A stretch of DNA of 64,000 nt from Zingiber officinale (GCF_018446385.1 NC_055990.1:26001891-26065890), one strand, 5' to 3'. Shown: positions 21,417-34,475, counted from the stretch's first letter. The notes: generated by a model from the letters alone, not told the origin. Translations and numbers: made by a program.

Positions 21417-23841
21417 ATGTCGGTGAGGCGGCGAGTCCTGCTGCTGCTCAAGCCTCTCGACGTCTACCCGACGAGGCCAACCGCTGTGCCCAAATCGCCT
21501 TCCTCTTCCCCCCTCGCCCCAAAGGCATGCGATTTCTTTTTCATCCGGCCATCGTAGTACAAAATCGTTGCTTGCTCAATCATTAATCAGTGAGGAACAC
21601 TTCGATTTCGTCCTTGTTGTTCCTAATTTGATGTTTAGAACTCATGGTAATGGTCACTCTACCTAACAGACTGTAGATCTGTGGCAAAACTGCGCTCCTT
21701 GAGCAATTCTTTCGTTATTTTTTTGTAAATTTCAGAAATAGTATTTCACAAAAATGTATACCTTTATCAGGGACTTCAGGTGTAAATTCTCTTATATCTC
21801 ACTTATTTAACCTAATTGTGAAGCATATTTATCTGCACGAAAATTCCCTAAATCTAATTGTGATCCTATGAAATAGTTGACTTTCTTACTCACTACTTTA
21901 CACACTAATTTCAATTTGACAATTGAAATTGTTTCTTGGATGCAGAATTATGAATTGGTCTTTTTGGTTAAGAATTATCTTTGATATCCTATCATATGGT
22001 TAATGGTTGAAGGCTTGAACGATGAGTTTGTGATGAATTTAGAACAATATGCTGATTGTTCTATCAGCTCTGATGCAACTACAATTATACATACATCTGA
22101 TGTCTTGATTCTGTAGAATGTCTATGTTCCCTTTTATTTTTCTCTTTTTCCCAATGCAATCTTGGAGGCAAACTATTGTTCGACAATTACATTTTCATCA
22201 TTAGAACGTAGAAGATTTAAATTATTGCCTTGAAGGGGATTATGAAAGTTAAGGCTCATTTCCTTCCCTACGTTTTGTTTCTGTAAAAATGAATTACAAA
22301 TTTTCTTTTCTTTATAATGTATCCAATAAGATAAGAAACTTATTCTCCTGATATTTTGTTTCGACATAAGGTCTATTGGCCAACTTATTGAGTTGACAAC
22401 TAGTTCAAAAAATCAACATGGCTTTATTGTTTCGCAAACATTCGCCAAGTGATCCAATTCCTTGCAGCACAAGTATCTCAGCTATCATAACTCTTCCGTA
22501 AGTTAATTCAGGTGGTCTTGTTTTATCAAAAACTAGAGGGTTTCAATTGACTTACACCCCACCTATGTATCATCTTAGAAATCACATAAATGTTGATTGC
22601 CTTATTTGATGGATGTCTACAAATACTTGTTATGGCCAGTCCCTCTTCATTTTACTCTCAATTGCTAACTTCCTAGGTTCTGTAATGTGCAGATCTTAAG
22701 TTATCTCGATGACAGGGTTAGGGTGCACAAGGAGACAATCAACTTTTGCAAGGATGTTTTGCAGCGCAAGTCCATCAATTGGGAACCTTTACTTCGTAAC
22801 AATTTATCTCAACCGGTTCGTCATGTTGATCTAGTGATAACTGTTGGTGGGGATGGCACTCTTTTGCAGGCTAGTCACTTTCTTGATGACTCTGTTCCAG
22901 TCTTAGGAGTGAATTCAGACCCTACACAAGCTGACGAGGTCAGCTTAGAATCTGTCTAAATGGATATATTTGCTAACAATTGTTTTTATTATTTCATTTA
23001 TTAAGTTTTGTCAATCGATATTGTTTCTTTTGATTGTTCTATTTATGTAGGTTAACGCATTCAGTAATGAATTTGATGCGACTAGAAGCACTGGATATCT
23101 CTGTGCTGCTACTGCCGGAAACTTTGAGCAGGTTAAACTCTTAATATCAATTCTTCACTCTCTTCAATTTTATTATGCTACTTATGCTAATTTGATTCCC
23201 TAAAGCTTATGTTTTTAATTCTTTGTAGGTGCTGGATGAAATTCTTGAGGGCCACAAACTTCCTTCCCAGCTCTCAAGGATATCAGTAAGCTTAAATGGG
23301 CATTGCTTACCCACCTATGCACTGAATGATATTTTAGCTGCACATCCTTGCCCAGCCTCAGTTTCTCGATTTTCATTTCGATACGATATGTTCCTACGAT
23401 TCCAAACTAACTCTCTTGAAAGCTTTTCCTACTTCTCAACATCTCAATTCCTTGCTCTGCAGAATCAAAAGGGATGCAGAAACGAGTTCGCGGTTAGTTA
23501 ACTGCCGATCAAGCGGCCTTAGAGTCTCGACTGCAGCAGGATCGACAGCAGCGATGCTCTCAGCTGGAGGTTTTCGTATGCCATCCTCGAGCAACGTGCT
23601 TCAGTACATGGTGAGGGAGCCGATCTTGCTCAGCCCTGTAGAGAGTCCATGGCTGCACGGATCGATAGAACCGGATCAGTCGATGCAGATTGCATGGTAT
23701 AACCAAGAAGGTGTAATATATTTTGACGGCTCACATGTTCAGTACTCAATTCAGCATGGAGATAGCATTGAATTATCAGCATTGGCTCCCATTTTGAAGG
23801 TTTATTTGTCACAGCGAGAATCAACAAATGACATCTTTTGA
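21417..23841 (+). CDS. NADK3: NADH/NAD kinase, NADK3-like, copy 2 (full exon set; intron 4 donor mutated)
   Basis: Same gene as copy 1 but with its first exon. Exons are 21417-21524, 22693-22938, 23051-23131, 23229-23380 and 23463-23841, giving 321 aa if spliced as in copy 1. Exon 1 encodes MSVRRRVLLLLKPLDVYP, matching the start of plant NADK3 proteins, and ends LAPK; exon 2 continues ILSYLDDRVRVHKE. GGDGT falls at residues 88-92. Two splice oddities are visible. Intron 1 begins GCATGC after AAG, so it must be a GC-AG intron if this junction is right. Intron 4 begins AT (23381-23382) where copy 1 has GT, so normal splicing there should fail; retention would add RYDMFLRFQ and run to an early stop near 23499. 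This copy may be a weak or null allele. Confidence 0.9.
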
Positions 23842-24009
23842 GACGTATGATCTCTGTTGAACAGAAATGGCATGAATTCATTTTTTTAAATGTTTAAATG
23901 ATGTATTTAAAATAACGGTAAATTGCAATATAATTTTATCGTCTCAAACTTTGATGAATTAAATACTAAGGTAATATTCCTCCTAAAATTTCAGTTTATG
24001 TGGTAAAAG

Positions 24010-24085
24010 ACGATTCGCTCGCCCCTAATATTCCCGTTAATTCGTCCCTAAGTTAATACGGAGGAGATGTGACTATTAGTTTTAG
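24010..24085 (-). repeat. SINE-like remnant, copy 2
   Basis: Identical to the remnant at 1845-1920: the words CCCGTTAATTCGTCCC and AATACGGAGGAG match the 3' part of the SINE candidate at about 51010-51195. Short match, low confidence. Confidence 0.3.
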
Positions 24086-24204
24086 AAGGTATGTGTGAAT
24101 GAAGTTTAGTTATACTGACTTGAAAAATAGAATTTTACATTTATCTTATACTTGAATAAAACTAATTTTTTCCAAGGAGTTGTATGAAAAATACTTTCCT
24201 TTCA

Positions 24205-24575
24205 CAGCTTAACCACAGAGCAAAGCGTACATAATCCCCGTTGACTGTTCTATGAGAAGCAAAGAGCTTCCATATCCACAAATCCGCAGAGAGAGAGAGA
24301 GAGAGAGAGCGCAGCGTGGATCGGAAAGGAGGTGATTTCTCTTCATCTTCTTCCTCGTCGCTCTTCGACGTCATCCTATTCTCCGCCTCAGCCGCCGCCG
24401 CCGCCGTTTCTGTCGCCGCCGCCGCCGTTCCTCATCATAAGGATCGGAACTGTCATCGAATCCTCGCTTCTTGCTTGATGCGTGGAAAAAGAAGACCTTT
24501 GTTGGCCCTTTTGAGGAGGCGATAGATAGCGGATCGGTTGGCGTTCCTGGATTTCGCCCTAATTTTTGCGCTGGA
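24205..24575 (+). promoter_or_regulatory. HSFA4 copy 2 proximal promoter / 5' leader
   Basis: Same elements as upstream of copy 1: TTGACT near 24241, a (GA)11 tract at 24288-24309 and GCC runs at about 24393-24427. No difference from copy 1 stands out, so the two alleles probably share expression control. Confidence 0.45.
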
Positions 24576-26556
24576 ATGGAGGACGCAAGGGGGAACTCGA
24601 ATTCCCCTCCCCCTTTCCTCGTCAAGACCTACGACATGGTGGACGACCCCACGACGAACTCCGTGGTCTCGTGGAGCCCCTCGAATTCGAGCTTCGTGGT
24701 GTTGAACCAGCCGGAGTTTGCCAGGGAATTGCTCCCCAAGTATTTCAAACACAATAATTTCTCCAGTTTTGTGAGGCAACTTAACACCTATGTAAGTGCC
24801 ACCATCCTTGTAAAAGCCTCTCCTTTTCAATTGGAGCCTTACTGTTCTTCAGTTATAGTTTGTATTCTGTTTGATTAATTGCCTCAGTTGGATTAACCTA
24901 CTTTACTATGATAATTGCATGATTCATAGCCAAACAATTTGTTGATCAGAGAAAACAGAGAGTGGAGCTTTCGTATTAATTCTTTATGGTTTCAAATAGA
25001 AAAAGTGTTTAGAAGTTCTCAACCAATTAGATACTGAGTTTTTGTCTGGGAATTATTCAGGATATTAATTCTTCTTTTTTCTCCATGGATTCACTTGTTC
25101 GATGGCTATTTGCATGTAAGCAAATTGGTTTAGTTGTCGTTCCTTGTAGTTAAGTTGAAATCAAGTAGGATGGAAGCTTTTCTCAAGTTGACATTATGGA
25201 AGTGTTAGGTAATAATCATCTATATGGTCAAGATAGAAGGGTTTTTATTTCCCAACATTTTAAGCTTTTTGAGTAATGATGGAACAGTTAAATCACTGAC
25301 TTAAGGAAGGCGATGATCCATTGATTTATTTATCGTGTGTCACTTTGCTGCTAGATTAATATATATGAATAAGATAAGTATCTATGAACGATCTTCTACT
25401 ACTCTGGACTTTGTATTGTTTCAGTTTATACTAGGAAGAAACTCAAAAGTGTTCCTTGTGTGCTTACCAGGGTTTTCGAAAGATAGATCCTGATCAGTGG
25501 GAGTTTGCAAATGAGGATTTCATACGAGGGCGGCCGCACCTGCTGAAAAACATCCACCGACGCAAGGCAGTTCATAGTCATTCACTGAACAACCCCTCAA
25601 GTTCGTTATCTGAAGCTGAAAGACAGGAGCTTGAAGAGGAGATGGAGAAACTCAAGCAAGAAAAGGTTGTACTTTTGAATGAGCTTGATAAGCATATGCA
25701 TCAGCACCATGGAATTGAGCACCAAATGCAGTCTTTAGAGGAAAGGCTGCAGGGTCTGGAAAATCGCCAAGGAAGTTTCATTGCCTTCTTGAAACAAATC
25801 GCACAGGAACCTCTGTTCCTCTCTGAATTATTACAGCAAACAGAGCTCCACTGCAGCAAAAGGAGGAGGCTACCACAAATTGTGACCCTGGACGAGGATA
25901 CTGAGATGGAAGGAAATCAGAATTTGGCTTTGCAGCCAATGTCTAGAGAGAAATCTTACATCGTTCCGATGCACTCACTCGACATGGAGCCTTTTGAGAG
26001 GATGGAATCATCTTTGAATTCATTAGAGAATTTCTTCAGAGGTGTTAGTCAAGCGTTTGGAGATGACATGTCATATGATAGTGTTGTCCCTTTGCCTTCT
26101 GATGTAATTGCTACCGAGACTAATGCATCGACAGTGGAGACTGATGGAAACCTTCAACCTTCTTCACTTCCAGCGATAGGTATCCACTCCTCTCCAGATA
26201 TAGTTGAACGTGCTAACTATGTAGAAAATCAAACAGATTCAAGGGGTAAAGTATCAGGGATAGATATGAATTTAGAACCTGCTGCGACTGAGGTTAACTC
26301 ATCAAGAGATCAATTCACGGGGACGACAACATCATCTAGAGTGCAAACTGGTGCAAACGATGTGTTCTGGCAACAGTTTCTTACAGAGAATCCGGGTTCT
26401 TCTGATACACAGGAAGTTCAGTCCAAAAGAAGGGATTCAGATGACAAACAAAGCGAAGGAAAGACGCAAGAGCAGCAAAACACTTGTTGGAACAGGGAAG
26501 AAATCAATCATCTCATGGTAAAAATTGGGAATCTGACTTCAGTAGAGAAAGCCTGA
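24576..26556 (+). CDS. HSFA4: Heat stress transcription factor A4, copy 2 (intact)
   Basis: Activator of stress genes through heat shock elements. Exons 24576-24791 and 25471-26556 join in phase 0 to 433 aa. The DNA-binding domain covers about residues 12-105 and is split by the intron after residue 72 (LNTY/GFRK), as in other plant HSFs. The heptad-repeat oligomerisation region spans about 120-182 and has the HR-A/B insertion of class A factors. KRRRLP at 202-207 is the likely nuclear localisation signal. The acidic-aromatic motif [13 protein letters not shown] begins near 369 and the C-terminal export-like motif LMVKIGNL lies near 420. The A4 assignment rests on that C-terminal half, including [10 protein letters not shown] and [11 protein letters not shown]. 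It is intact where copy 1 is frameshifted. NADK lies about 0.7 kb upstream and MIR156 about 1.6 kb downstream, all on the same strand. Confidence 0.95.
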
Positions 26557-27366
26557 TGTCAACTACATGCTTTGATTGTGAAGTAGAACTCGGTAACCAT
26601 AAATTGTATCTTGTTCAATTACCTTACTTGCCTTGTTGGCCAGGAAGCAACTTCTAGCTTCGATCACCAATGTATTTTTCGATGTGCTTCCTACAGCACC
26701 TGCATTTACCCTGAGTCCATGTCAAGTATCGCGCATTCTTTCAGAACGATCAGTACATGTTCAAGTTGAATCCTTTCATTTGTAACCACTGATAGCAAAG
26801 GGCAGAAGCTTATTAAGTTTAATTATGTAAAGCTTTTCGTCGTTCCCATGAGTGAATTATGCATATATGTCTCAAGAATTGTATGTTTCATTTGAATAAG
26901 TCTCAAAATGATAGTTGTAAAGTAAGATTCAAGAACATTGGAATAATTGAGACTTTTTTTATGTAATAATTCTGCTGTTTAAGACTCGCTAGATCATGCT
27001 TTGCTGGTGAAATGATCCATCGCATTTTTGGATTTTGTATATTTATTTATTTTCAAATTAAATAGGAGAGTGATCGTTGGACTGAATTTAATAAAATAAA
27101 CACGAGCTGGGCAAACAGAATCGAATAAAACAAGCACGAGGCAAGCCGTTGGACATTCGTGGTGACTAACACGTGGTGGGGGCCAGTACCGCAGAGGTTG
27201 ACTGCATGGCTCCAGCTGGCACGAGACAAGGCACCTGGCTTCGTATCGACCTCATTGATTAATTTTTCAAAAATATTTTGACCACTACATTTTTGTCATT
27301 CAATGGTTGTTTATGATTTGTATAATAAAGATTTAAAATTTATATTCATATTTGAAAATTAAGATA
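26557..27366. other. HSFA4 copy 2 3' region and spacer
   Basis: Probable 3' untranslated region followed by AT-rich spacer, as at 4391-5200. A G-box CACGTG lies at about 27170. No gene seen. Confidence 0.4.
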
Positions 27367-27983
27367 AATTATTTTTTAACAGAAAATGGAGATACTTGAA
27401 TTGAAAGGACACTTCGCCTCCACTGAGTTTGTCGAAATTACAGGACCCAATTACGCCGCTCATCCAACTGCACAGCAATCACAACAGGGGTACGAATAGG
27501 GGTAGCTTATGCTCGCATTCCGTAGGCACAAGGACATATTCTGTGTTCTGCAGGGTAACACGACGGAGACTATCCGACGCAATTTTCTGACAATGCACAG
27601 GACCACCACCGCACTCTCTCTCTCTCTCTCTCTGACAGCAGGGGCCCACGCAGAAGAAGCTGGTTCCGATACCCCGGCGCTGCGGGTACAGATACGCGTA
27701 AACGTCTCCCGCACACCATTGATCGTACGGCGCGGAGACGTACGCCATACAAATCAGGACCAATGGACGGTCGACAACGTCGTCATTCCGCCAAAACCCA
27801 CAGATATTTTATTTTAACAAATAGTTAAAAGCCTTTTCATTCCCCCGTCGTCATGTTTCTTCGTAATTAATTATAGCCCAACGTAATTAGAAATCACTAA
27901 CCACCTGACCAGGTTCATTGAATGGGCGACACGTGGGAGAGGCGAACGATAAAAGGATCCGGCGGGCGGAGGCGGGCGAGGAG

Positions 27984-28106
27984 ATGCAACTTCGCCTTGC
28001 CCTAGAATTGGACGCAGCCAGAGACGATGACGGTGGAGGCTTTAAGGCTATGGATTCTTCTTCCTCTCTTCATCTTCATAGTCCCGTTTCCTTATATGAT
28101 CTTTGA
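27984..28106 (+). CDS. 40-aa ORF in the 5' part of the MIR156 primary transcript, copy 2
   Basis: Identical to 5817-5939. It starts MQLRLALELDAARDD, lies about 70 bases upstream of the miR156 sequence, and follows a TATA-like GATAAAAG at about 27948. It is a possible micropeptide ORF; translation is unproven. Confidence 0.25.
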   Translation: MQLRLALELDAARDDDGGGFKAMDSSSSLHLHSPVSLYDL

Positions 28107-28153
28107 TTCGATCTATTTTAGTTGATTTTTTGGTTGCATGGACGGAGGCGATC

Positions 28154-28273
28154 GGCCGGGGTCGTGTTTTGGGTTGACAGAAGAGAGTGAGCACACGGCG
28201 GGGAGGGCATCGCGGCGGTGCTGTTGCTGTGGCGTGCTCACTTCTCTCTCTGTCATCTCCATCTCCCCGGGCC
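28154..28273 (+). ncRNA. MIR156: MIR156 precursor hairpin, copy 2
   Basis: Mature miR156 TGACAGAAGAGAGTGAGCAC is at 28175-28194 and the star strand GCTCACTTCTCTCTCTGTCA at 28236-28255. The lower stem pairs GGCCGGGG with CCCCGGGCC. The hairpin is identical to copy 1, including the loop side. Acts on SPL transcripts through ARGONAUTE. If the two blocks are alleles, this is one MIR156 locus and not two. Confidence 0.95.
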
Positions 28274-29296
28274 GGCGGCGCTGAGGGAAAACTAACAAAC
28301 ACGGTTCCTTTCGTTTCCCCTTTGGAGCTGATATACGAAAAGAATGGGGCGGTATCTCCATGCGATGCATCGGGGGAGGACACGCGTGGCGTGGACTTGG
28401 TCTCACTTATCTTGTATCAGCCATCAGCTTCTCTGTGGCCGAGACGTCTCGTCCGATTGGGTTAAACCCGAGGTAGGGGAAGCTGTGTATCATTTTATGG
28501 CATGGCAGTCGTAGGGCGTAATCGTTTTGGGGACTCGATTAACTTTTCTTCGTCCTAATAAACGTTGTTTGAAAATTCTAAACTCGATAGATCAGACCGA
28601 AGAAATGGGAAAAATGGAATTTTTTTTTTCAGGTGGATTGGCGTGTGCAAGCGTGACTTTTGAGATGAAGAATACTCTGGAACGAGATTGGATAAGGATT
28701 CAGAGGAGGTACGCATAACATCCCTATCTGTATCCCCTGCCTCTTGTGCGGATTTAACGGATGTCACTGTTAACCTTGTTCACTACTCCAGTTCTTCGTC
28801 TTCCTTCCGCTTCGACTGTCTTCTTCATTTTTTTTTTTTTTTTTTTTATTTTCTGGATTCTTCCCGGCTTGCTTTCTACTATGTCTTTAGGACTTTCTCT
28901 CATGGCCTGGCCTCGAGAAGCATCGATCGCCATTTCCTAGTAGATCTTTTTTCTCTTTCCTTCAAAATTATATATTTTCCTTTTTCTTGTGCTTCCCAAG
29001 CATTTTTTCTTGCTAGATCTGATGTTATTTCTTGTTTTTTATTAATTTAAATTGTAAGAAGTTGAAGCTTGCTTCGGATATGTTGCTACTCCACGATTTC
29101 TTGGTCGTTTGCTGCATTCTTGGTCCATGGTGAAGCAAGTTGAGGAAGCAAGCGCATCTGAATGGGGCTTTCGTTCCTTCGTTCAAACGTGTTGGGTGGA
29201 ACACTTGGATCGCTCGAGGTATGCAATAGGTTCTTTTCCACCGTCGTCTGATTTTATGTATTTTTCTCTACCAACTTTTATAATTCTGTGAGGTGG
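28274..29296 (+). other. Probable 3' part of the MIR156 primary transcript, copy 2
   Basis: Same content as 6107-7130: non-coding in appearance, with a T-run near 28829 and scattered possible splice donors. Small indels near 28950-29010 change the short open frames between copies, which argues against coding. Confidence 0.35.
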
Positions 29297-31127
29297 AAGT
29301 TTATGGTTCTTATGAAGAAAATATGCTGACTGGTAAAAAAACTTGTCAATTTTTTCTTTAGCCGCATATTTGATGTCATTTCACCTCTTTGATGAATAAC
29401 ACTAAAGAATTGCAATAAATGTCGAACTGTATGATCATGAAGAGAAGACTGTAGATAGGTTTATTCTGTAATTTTCTTTAACCAAGAAAATGTAAAGCAA
29501 TTATGTTGAGATGATCCAGTCTAGGTAGATTTTCTGAGTGACTAAGCTTTTCAACCTGAATGTAGAATCCAAAGTAATTATTATTTTTATTTTTCGATCA
29601 AACAATAACTAGTAGGGATGCATTTAATCAGTTTTGATTCTTTTTTGTATGCCGTTAAGAATACAGTAATGTGAGCTATGCCATCATTATTCACCATTCC
29701 TTAAGTTTATTTTGCTTTAGTTGCTTGGTTTTCAAATTCATAGATTCTTATTCCTAAAGTTCCTTTGATTAAGTTTGTCAACATTTCCACAAGGTATAGA
29801 TCTCCACCATCAATGAAAACACTTAATGACTCTCAATAATGACGATTTAACAAAACCAAATGGACTATAGAAGAAGTTTGTCATCGAAGAGTTTAGTACA
29901 GCTACCAATAACTTAATTAGAACAAAGTTTTGCAATTTATATATTCTTCCATTTAAGTAACTACTGTTCTTTTTTGTTTTGATCTTGTTGAGAATACTTT
30001 CAATCTTTACCATCGTAATTCATCCACTAGAAAGGGTATTTTCTAGGTTATGCACAATACAAGGGCAGCCCTTATTCTAAGTATCATTTCAGACAAATGA
30101 TCTTACTTACCTTTTTAGCCGTTGATTCTGATCCTTTCACTAGTAATAATCTCCTGATTAGAATTTTGCACTAAGATGTCAGGGATGATAAAAATACTAA
30201 GACTAATCATTTATTCAAAAAAAATATAAGTTAACCATTGGAAATGTAGAGTTTAAAAATATTGTTGAAAGTCTTCTAGTGTCAGTAGTACTAATATCCA
30301 AACCTCCTTATCCCTCCCTCATTATTGTTAAAACTCATTTGTGCAATCTCAGCTACTCATTTGTTTTGCCCAAGACATGAATTTTCATTTTAATTATTTT
30401 TATTCTCTTTGATTGCATATTGAATCGAAGCTAGGTTATGATGAAATGTTGATCAAACACAATGCTAGAAGATGTAATAGTAGCAAGTTTCTCAACTTTA
30501 ATCATAAATATGGCCATGAACAAATATGGATGTGAGATTGTTGTCTCATATTTTGCTTCGGATTTTTAATACAACTATTACTATAACGATGAAAACACCA
30601 ACACCAACACATGCAGGGTAAACTTCTATCTGAAATTGTGATATATAAAAGCCAGATAGAATAAAGAACAGTCAAAGCTACGAAAAACATTAGGGAAACT
30701 AAAGTAGCAGGCGCACAAAGATAAATAACTGTCAATTGAGTTTGTAAAACCGTGAAAATAACTCACATCGATACTTTTTAAGGGTCCAACTATTACTTTA
30801 GCCAGAAAAAAAAACCAAACTTAATACATGCAGTGTAAAACCGTGAAAATAATCTCACAATTCAAAAGGCAGAAACTGTTGCATATAACAACAAAAATAA
30901 GAGTATCTTGAAAAGGAAAAAAACTTGAGGGGCACTTCAGCAATTTGTATATCAATTGTAGCATTGTAACATTTGTATATAACAAGATGATAGTTGGTGG
31001 TTCAATTATTGGAGGAAGTGGCTGCAGATGGGAGGTGATCGAGTGAGGCATGAATGGAGGAGAAAGTGGCATGTTAGGGAGTACTTGAAGACTGTGTGAT
31101 AATGAGATGGCAAGACTGACGTCGGGT
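29297..31127. other. AT-rich spacer, copy 2
   Basis: Counterpart of 7131-8960. No gene, RNA or element recognised. Confidence 0.4.
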
Positions 31128-31807
31128 ATGATAGCGATCATCCTATGGGCTGACAAGAAGGGGGTTTGAGGAGAAGACAAAAAGAGATAATTATTGTCCT
31201 CAGCTCTTTTTGAAAAAAAATTATTTAATATTCGAGAATTATTTCTTAAACAACTAAATACATATTTATATTGACTTTAAACCCTAAGACCCAAAGAAAG
31301 GAAAAAAAGTCCTAATATATAGACTTCAATTCTTATCTTGTTGAGAAAGGAAATGAATTCTAAAAAAAGAAAAATTTATTAACATATCACAATCCTAAAA
31401 TTCCTAAACATACTCAAAATCTTAAATACAAAAAAATAAAAATTATCAAAAATACCTTAAATACAAAATTATCAAAAATAATAAAAAAAATATTCCGATC
31501 CTCATCACCTCGGGTTGGAAATAACTTATCTTCAAATTTAGAGTAGTATCAGGTGGTAGCCCAGGAGGAACATCATTTGGACTTTCGTCATTTGCATTAT
31601 CTTTATGATCACCTTTTACCAAATGTCAAATTGATCTACTTGTAGCATGTTCATGATTCTTCTACTATTTTTGTTGATGACATATGCAGTCTCTTTTAGT
31701 GAATTAATGTAGCTCCATTTCACAAGTTTTTCACCTTTACAAGGTGTCAAAACTTCTCCAACATACTCTCTAAAATGTCTAAAATGGAACATTAGATTCT
31801 ATGACCT

Positions 31808-32013
31808 TTCTGTCAAATTCGAGCCATAGTTGGATTGTTACTTGGTTAGAACCTCTGGTGAATGCCAAATGCATGGATTTGCCATGGCCTTGAATTTCTT
31901 GGCTGGTGAGAGCCCAAAATCAATGATCTTCTCTTGCAGAGGAAGGGTTTCTCACTTTCACCTAGATGTTGAGAGGATTCAAGTCCCCATGGTAGATCTT
32001 CTTCGGTTGGAGG
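31808..32013 (-). pseudogene. Protein kinase gene fragment, copy 2
   Basis: Counterpart of 9640-9845, with the same HGDLNP, DFGLSP and SPEVL signatures on the minus strand. Non-functional fragment inside the gypsy-like element. Confidence 0.55.
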
Positions 32014-32017
32014 TCTA

Positions 32018-32480
32018 ACTCAACACAGTCGTGTTGCGGTGGTGCAAGATGACTTTGCTCCACCAGTCGCTAGGCTCTAGGCACCACCGAACATATTGCT
32101 CATCGTCACTGTGTTTGGTCTTCACCACGATTCGCTTAGCAATGAAATACGCAGAATAAAACCCCACACTGAACTGGCCAATCATGCCGATGTCAGCCCA
32201 GCAGCAAGTGCCTCCATGAATTCCTTGGTGCCAAATTGTGCAATGGTACTGATCAGACTTTGTCATGCCGATACTTTTGTCAACGATGGACAAAGTGTAT
32301 GTGGCCTTGTCGGGGATGATATGGATGAAGAGCTCTGATTGTGCATCGAGCTCGCTCTTGTCAGTTTGGCTCTCAAATCAGATCGCATCGGAGAAGTTGC
32401 TAATGAGCTCGCGAAGGAAGAGCTCCTTATCGGAGTAACATGAGGCTTAGAAGCTAGTTGATCTCCGTCTCGGCCGCCAT
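32018..32480 (-). pseudogene. HSP90 N-terminal domain fragment, copy 2
   Basis: Counterpart of 9850-10312. It starts MAAETEIN at 32480 and keeps IGMTKSD, GQFSVGFYSAYF and KHSDDEQYV. Non-functional fragment covering part of the ATP-binding domain. Confidence 0.75.
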
Positions 32481-33983
32481 GATTGACCCCAACGAGAAGA
32501 ACAATTTAGAATTAGAGAAGAATGAGATCAAATGATGTGATGACGTTAGCAAGGGCGAGACGATGGGGATTGGGGCTTCGTCAATAGAAAAACCAAGCTG
32601 CTGATTGTCGTCAGACAAGGTGGCCTTTTGGTCTTCGATTAACGCTTTGTCTAGGTCTCTCCTCTTCATTAGGATCTTCCACAACTTACATGTTAGGTTA
32701 ATCAAGTTCTTCTGGGTGATGATCTTGTTGTTCTATACCTAATAAGTCCGAGCTTAAAACAAAGTCTTTCATAGGATAGGTAAATCTTGAGCGCCATTAA
32801 TAAATTTATCTAATTCCATCAGTCAATCCTTGGAAATCAAGAAACCCTCTCAAACGATTAAAGTCTTAGGATCATCATCATAAAGTACCTCGTCAACTTC
32901 TTCCTCCAAATCATTTTCGAACTCGTCAAGGTCATCTTGGGCGTCAAAGCTATCGCCCTCCATGGTAAACCTAATTATCCTTGGAATGAAGTTTGAGTGT
33001 ACCCATAAAGAAGAAAGTGATTTTTCATCTTTTTCTTCATCTTCTCTCAATCCTTGATATTGGTTTTGCCCTGTCTGTCTCGTGAGCGCTGCAAGTGCTC
33101 CCATTACGTCGATGCTAGACCCTTGAGTCTAATGGAAATCACTTTCACTTTCATCCGATCTGAAACTTGCTTATAGTCGAAGATCTACTTCACTTTGACT
33201 TTCTTATAGTCGAAGATCCACTCTACTTTGTTGATCCAATCAACAAAATTTTTTGTCTGTGACGTACTAAAAAATTTGGGTTGATCAACTTGACATCCGA
33301 TGTCTCTAAGTTGTTCCTCTCGATCATGTACCTCACGATCTTCAAGATTATGCGTTGTCGTCGTTACACAGGTGAAATTTGTGCTTGCTTCTGTATCGTC
33401 TTAATCTCGTCTTGGGTGCTACGACCACGGTGCGATGCTTCCTCAGTTGGAACCTATCTATCATGACCATGATCACGACTACAATGACCTTCCATTGGAT
33501 CCGATGCTCGATTGCCTCAATTGGAATGACGCTAGTTAGGATAGTGATTATCCTACTGGTTGACGAGAAGGAGATTTGAGGAGAATGCATGAAGAAATAA
33601 CCGATGTCGTCCGTATCTTTTCGAAAAAAGGAAATTTTATTTAATAATCGAGGATTATCTCTTAAACAGTTAAACACATATTATATATTCTCTAGACCCT
33701 AAGACCTAAAGAAAGGAAAAAAAAATCCTAATTTATATACTCCAATTCTTATCTTGTAAAGAAAGAAAAGGAATTTTAAAAGAAAGGAAAAATTATTAAT
33801 AGACTCACAATCCTAAAATTTCTAAACAGACTCAAAATCTAAAAAATATAAAAAATAGAAATTACCAAATATATCTTAAATACCAAAAGAATGAAAATTA
33901 ACAATAATAATAATAATCTTTGGCTAATCCTACGTCAAAGCATGACATGGATAAATCCTACTTTGATTGATTGGGTAGGAATA

Positions 33984-34475
33984 GGGATGTAAATGAGCCA
34001 AGCCGCTCGTGAACTATTCGAAGCTCGATTCGATAAAAGCTCGTTTGAGCTCATTTAATGAGGCTCGTTAAGATAAACAAACCAAGCTCAAGCTTTACAT
34101 ATTCGGCTCGTTAGCTCGTGAACATGTTCGTTAAGCTCATGAATCAATTTTTAAATAAAAAAATAATAGTAATATTGAATTTATAGATTTTACACTTCAC
34201 TTATGAAAAACATAGATAAATATATTAAATTTATTTATTAGAATAAAATTATAAACTTTAACAAGAATATTATAATTTTTTAAAATATATAATTTAGTTT
34301 TTTAATGAATATTTAAATTTATAATTTATATTTATTAAGCTCGTTTAAGCTTGATAAAAACTCGAATAAGCTCGTGAGCCATAAATACATTCGTTAAATA
34401 AAGCTCGAGCTCAGCTCGATTATAAACGAGCCAAGCTCAAACATCCAAGAGTTCGGCTCGGCTCGATTACACCCC
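33984..34475. mobile_element. Short terminal-inverted-repeat element, copy 2 (complete, 492 bp)
   Basis: Left end GGGATGTAAATGAGCCAAGC and right end GGCTCGGCTCGATTACACCCC are imperfect inverted repeats, flanked by TA on both sides. Many internal AGCTCG words repeat in both orientations, so the single strand could fold extensively. No coding capacity. It separates the right repeat of the gypsy-like element from the solo-LTR-like copy. The superfamily is not certain. Confidence 0.7.

Larger units (their letters stand above)
31133..33935 (-). mobile_element. Old gypsy-like LTR element carrying host gene fragments, copy 2 (broken)
   Basis: Same element as at 8965-11770. Direct repeats lie at about 31133-31498 and 33535-33935, with a gag-like segment at about 32855-33255, an HSP90 fragment and a kinase fragment on the minus strand. 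No pol genes seen. Broken in many places and old, judging by divergence of its two end repeats. Confidence 0.6.
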
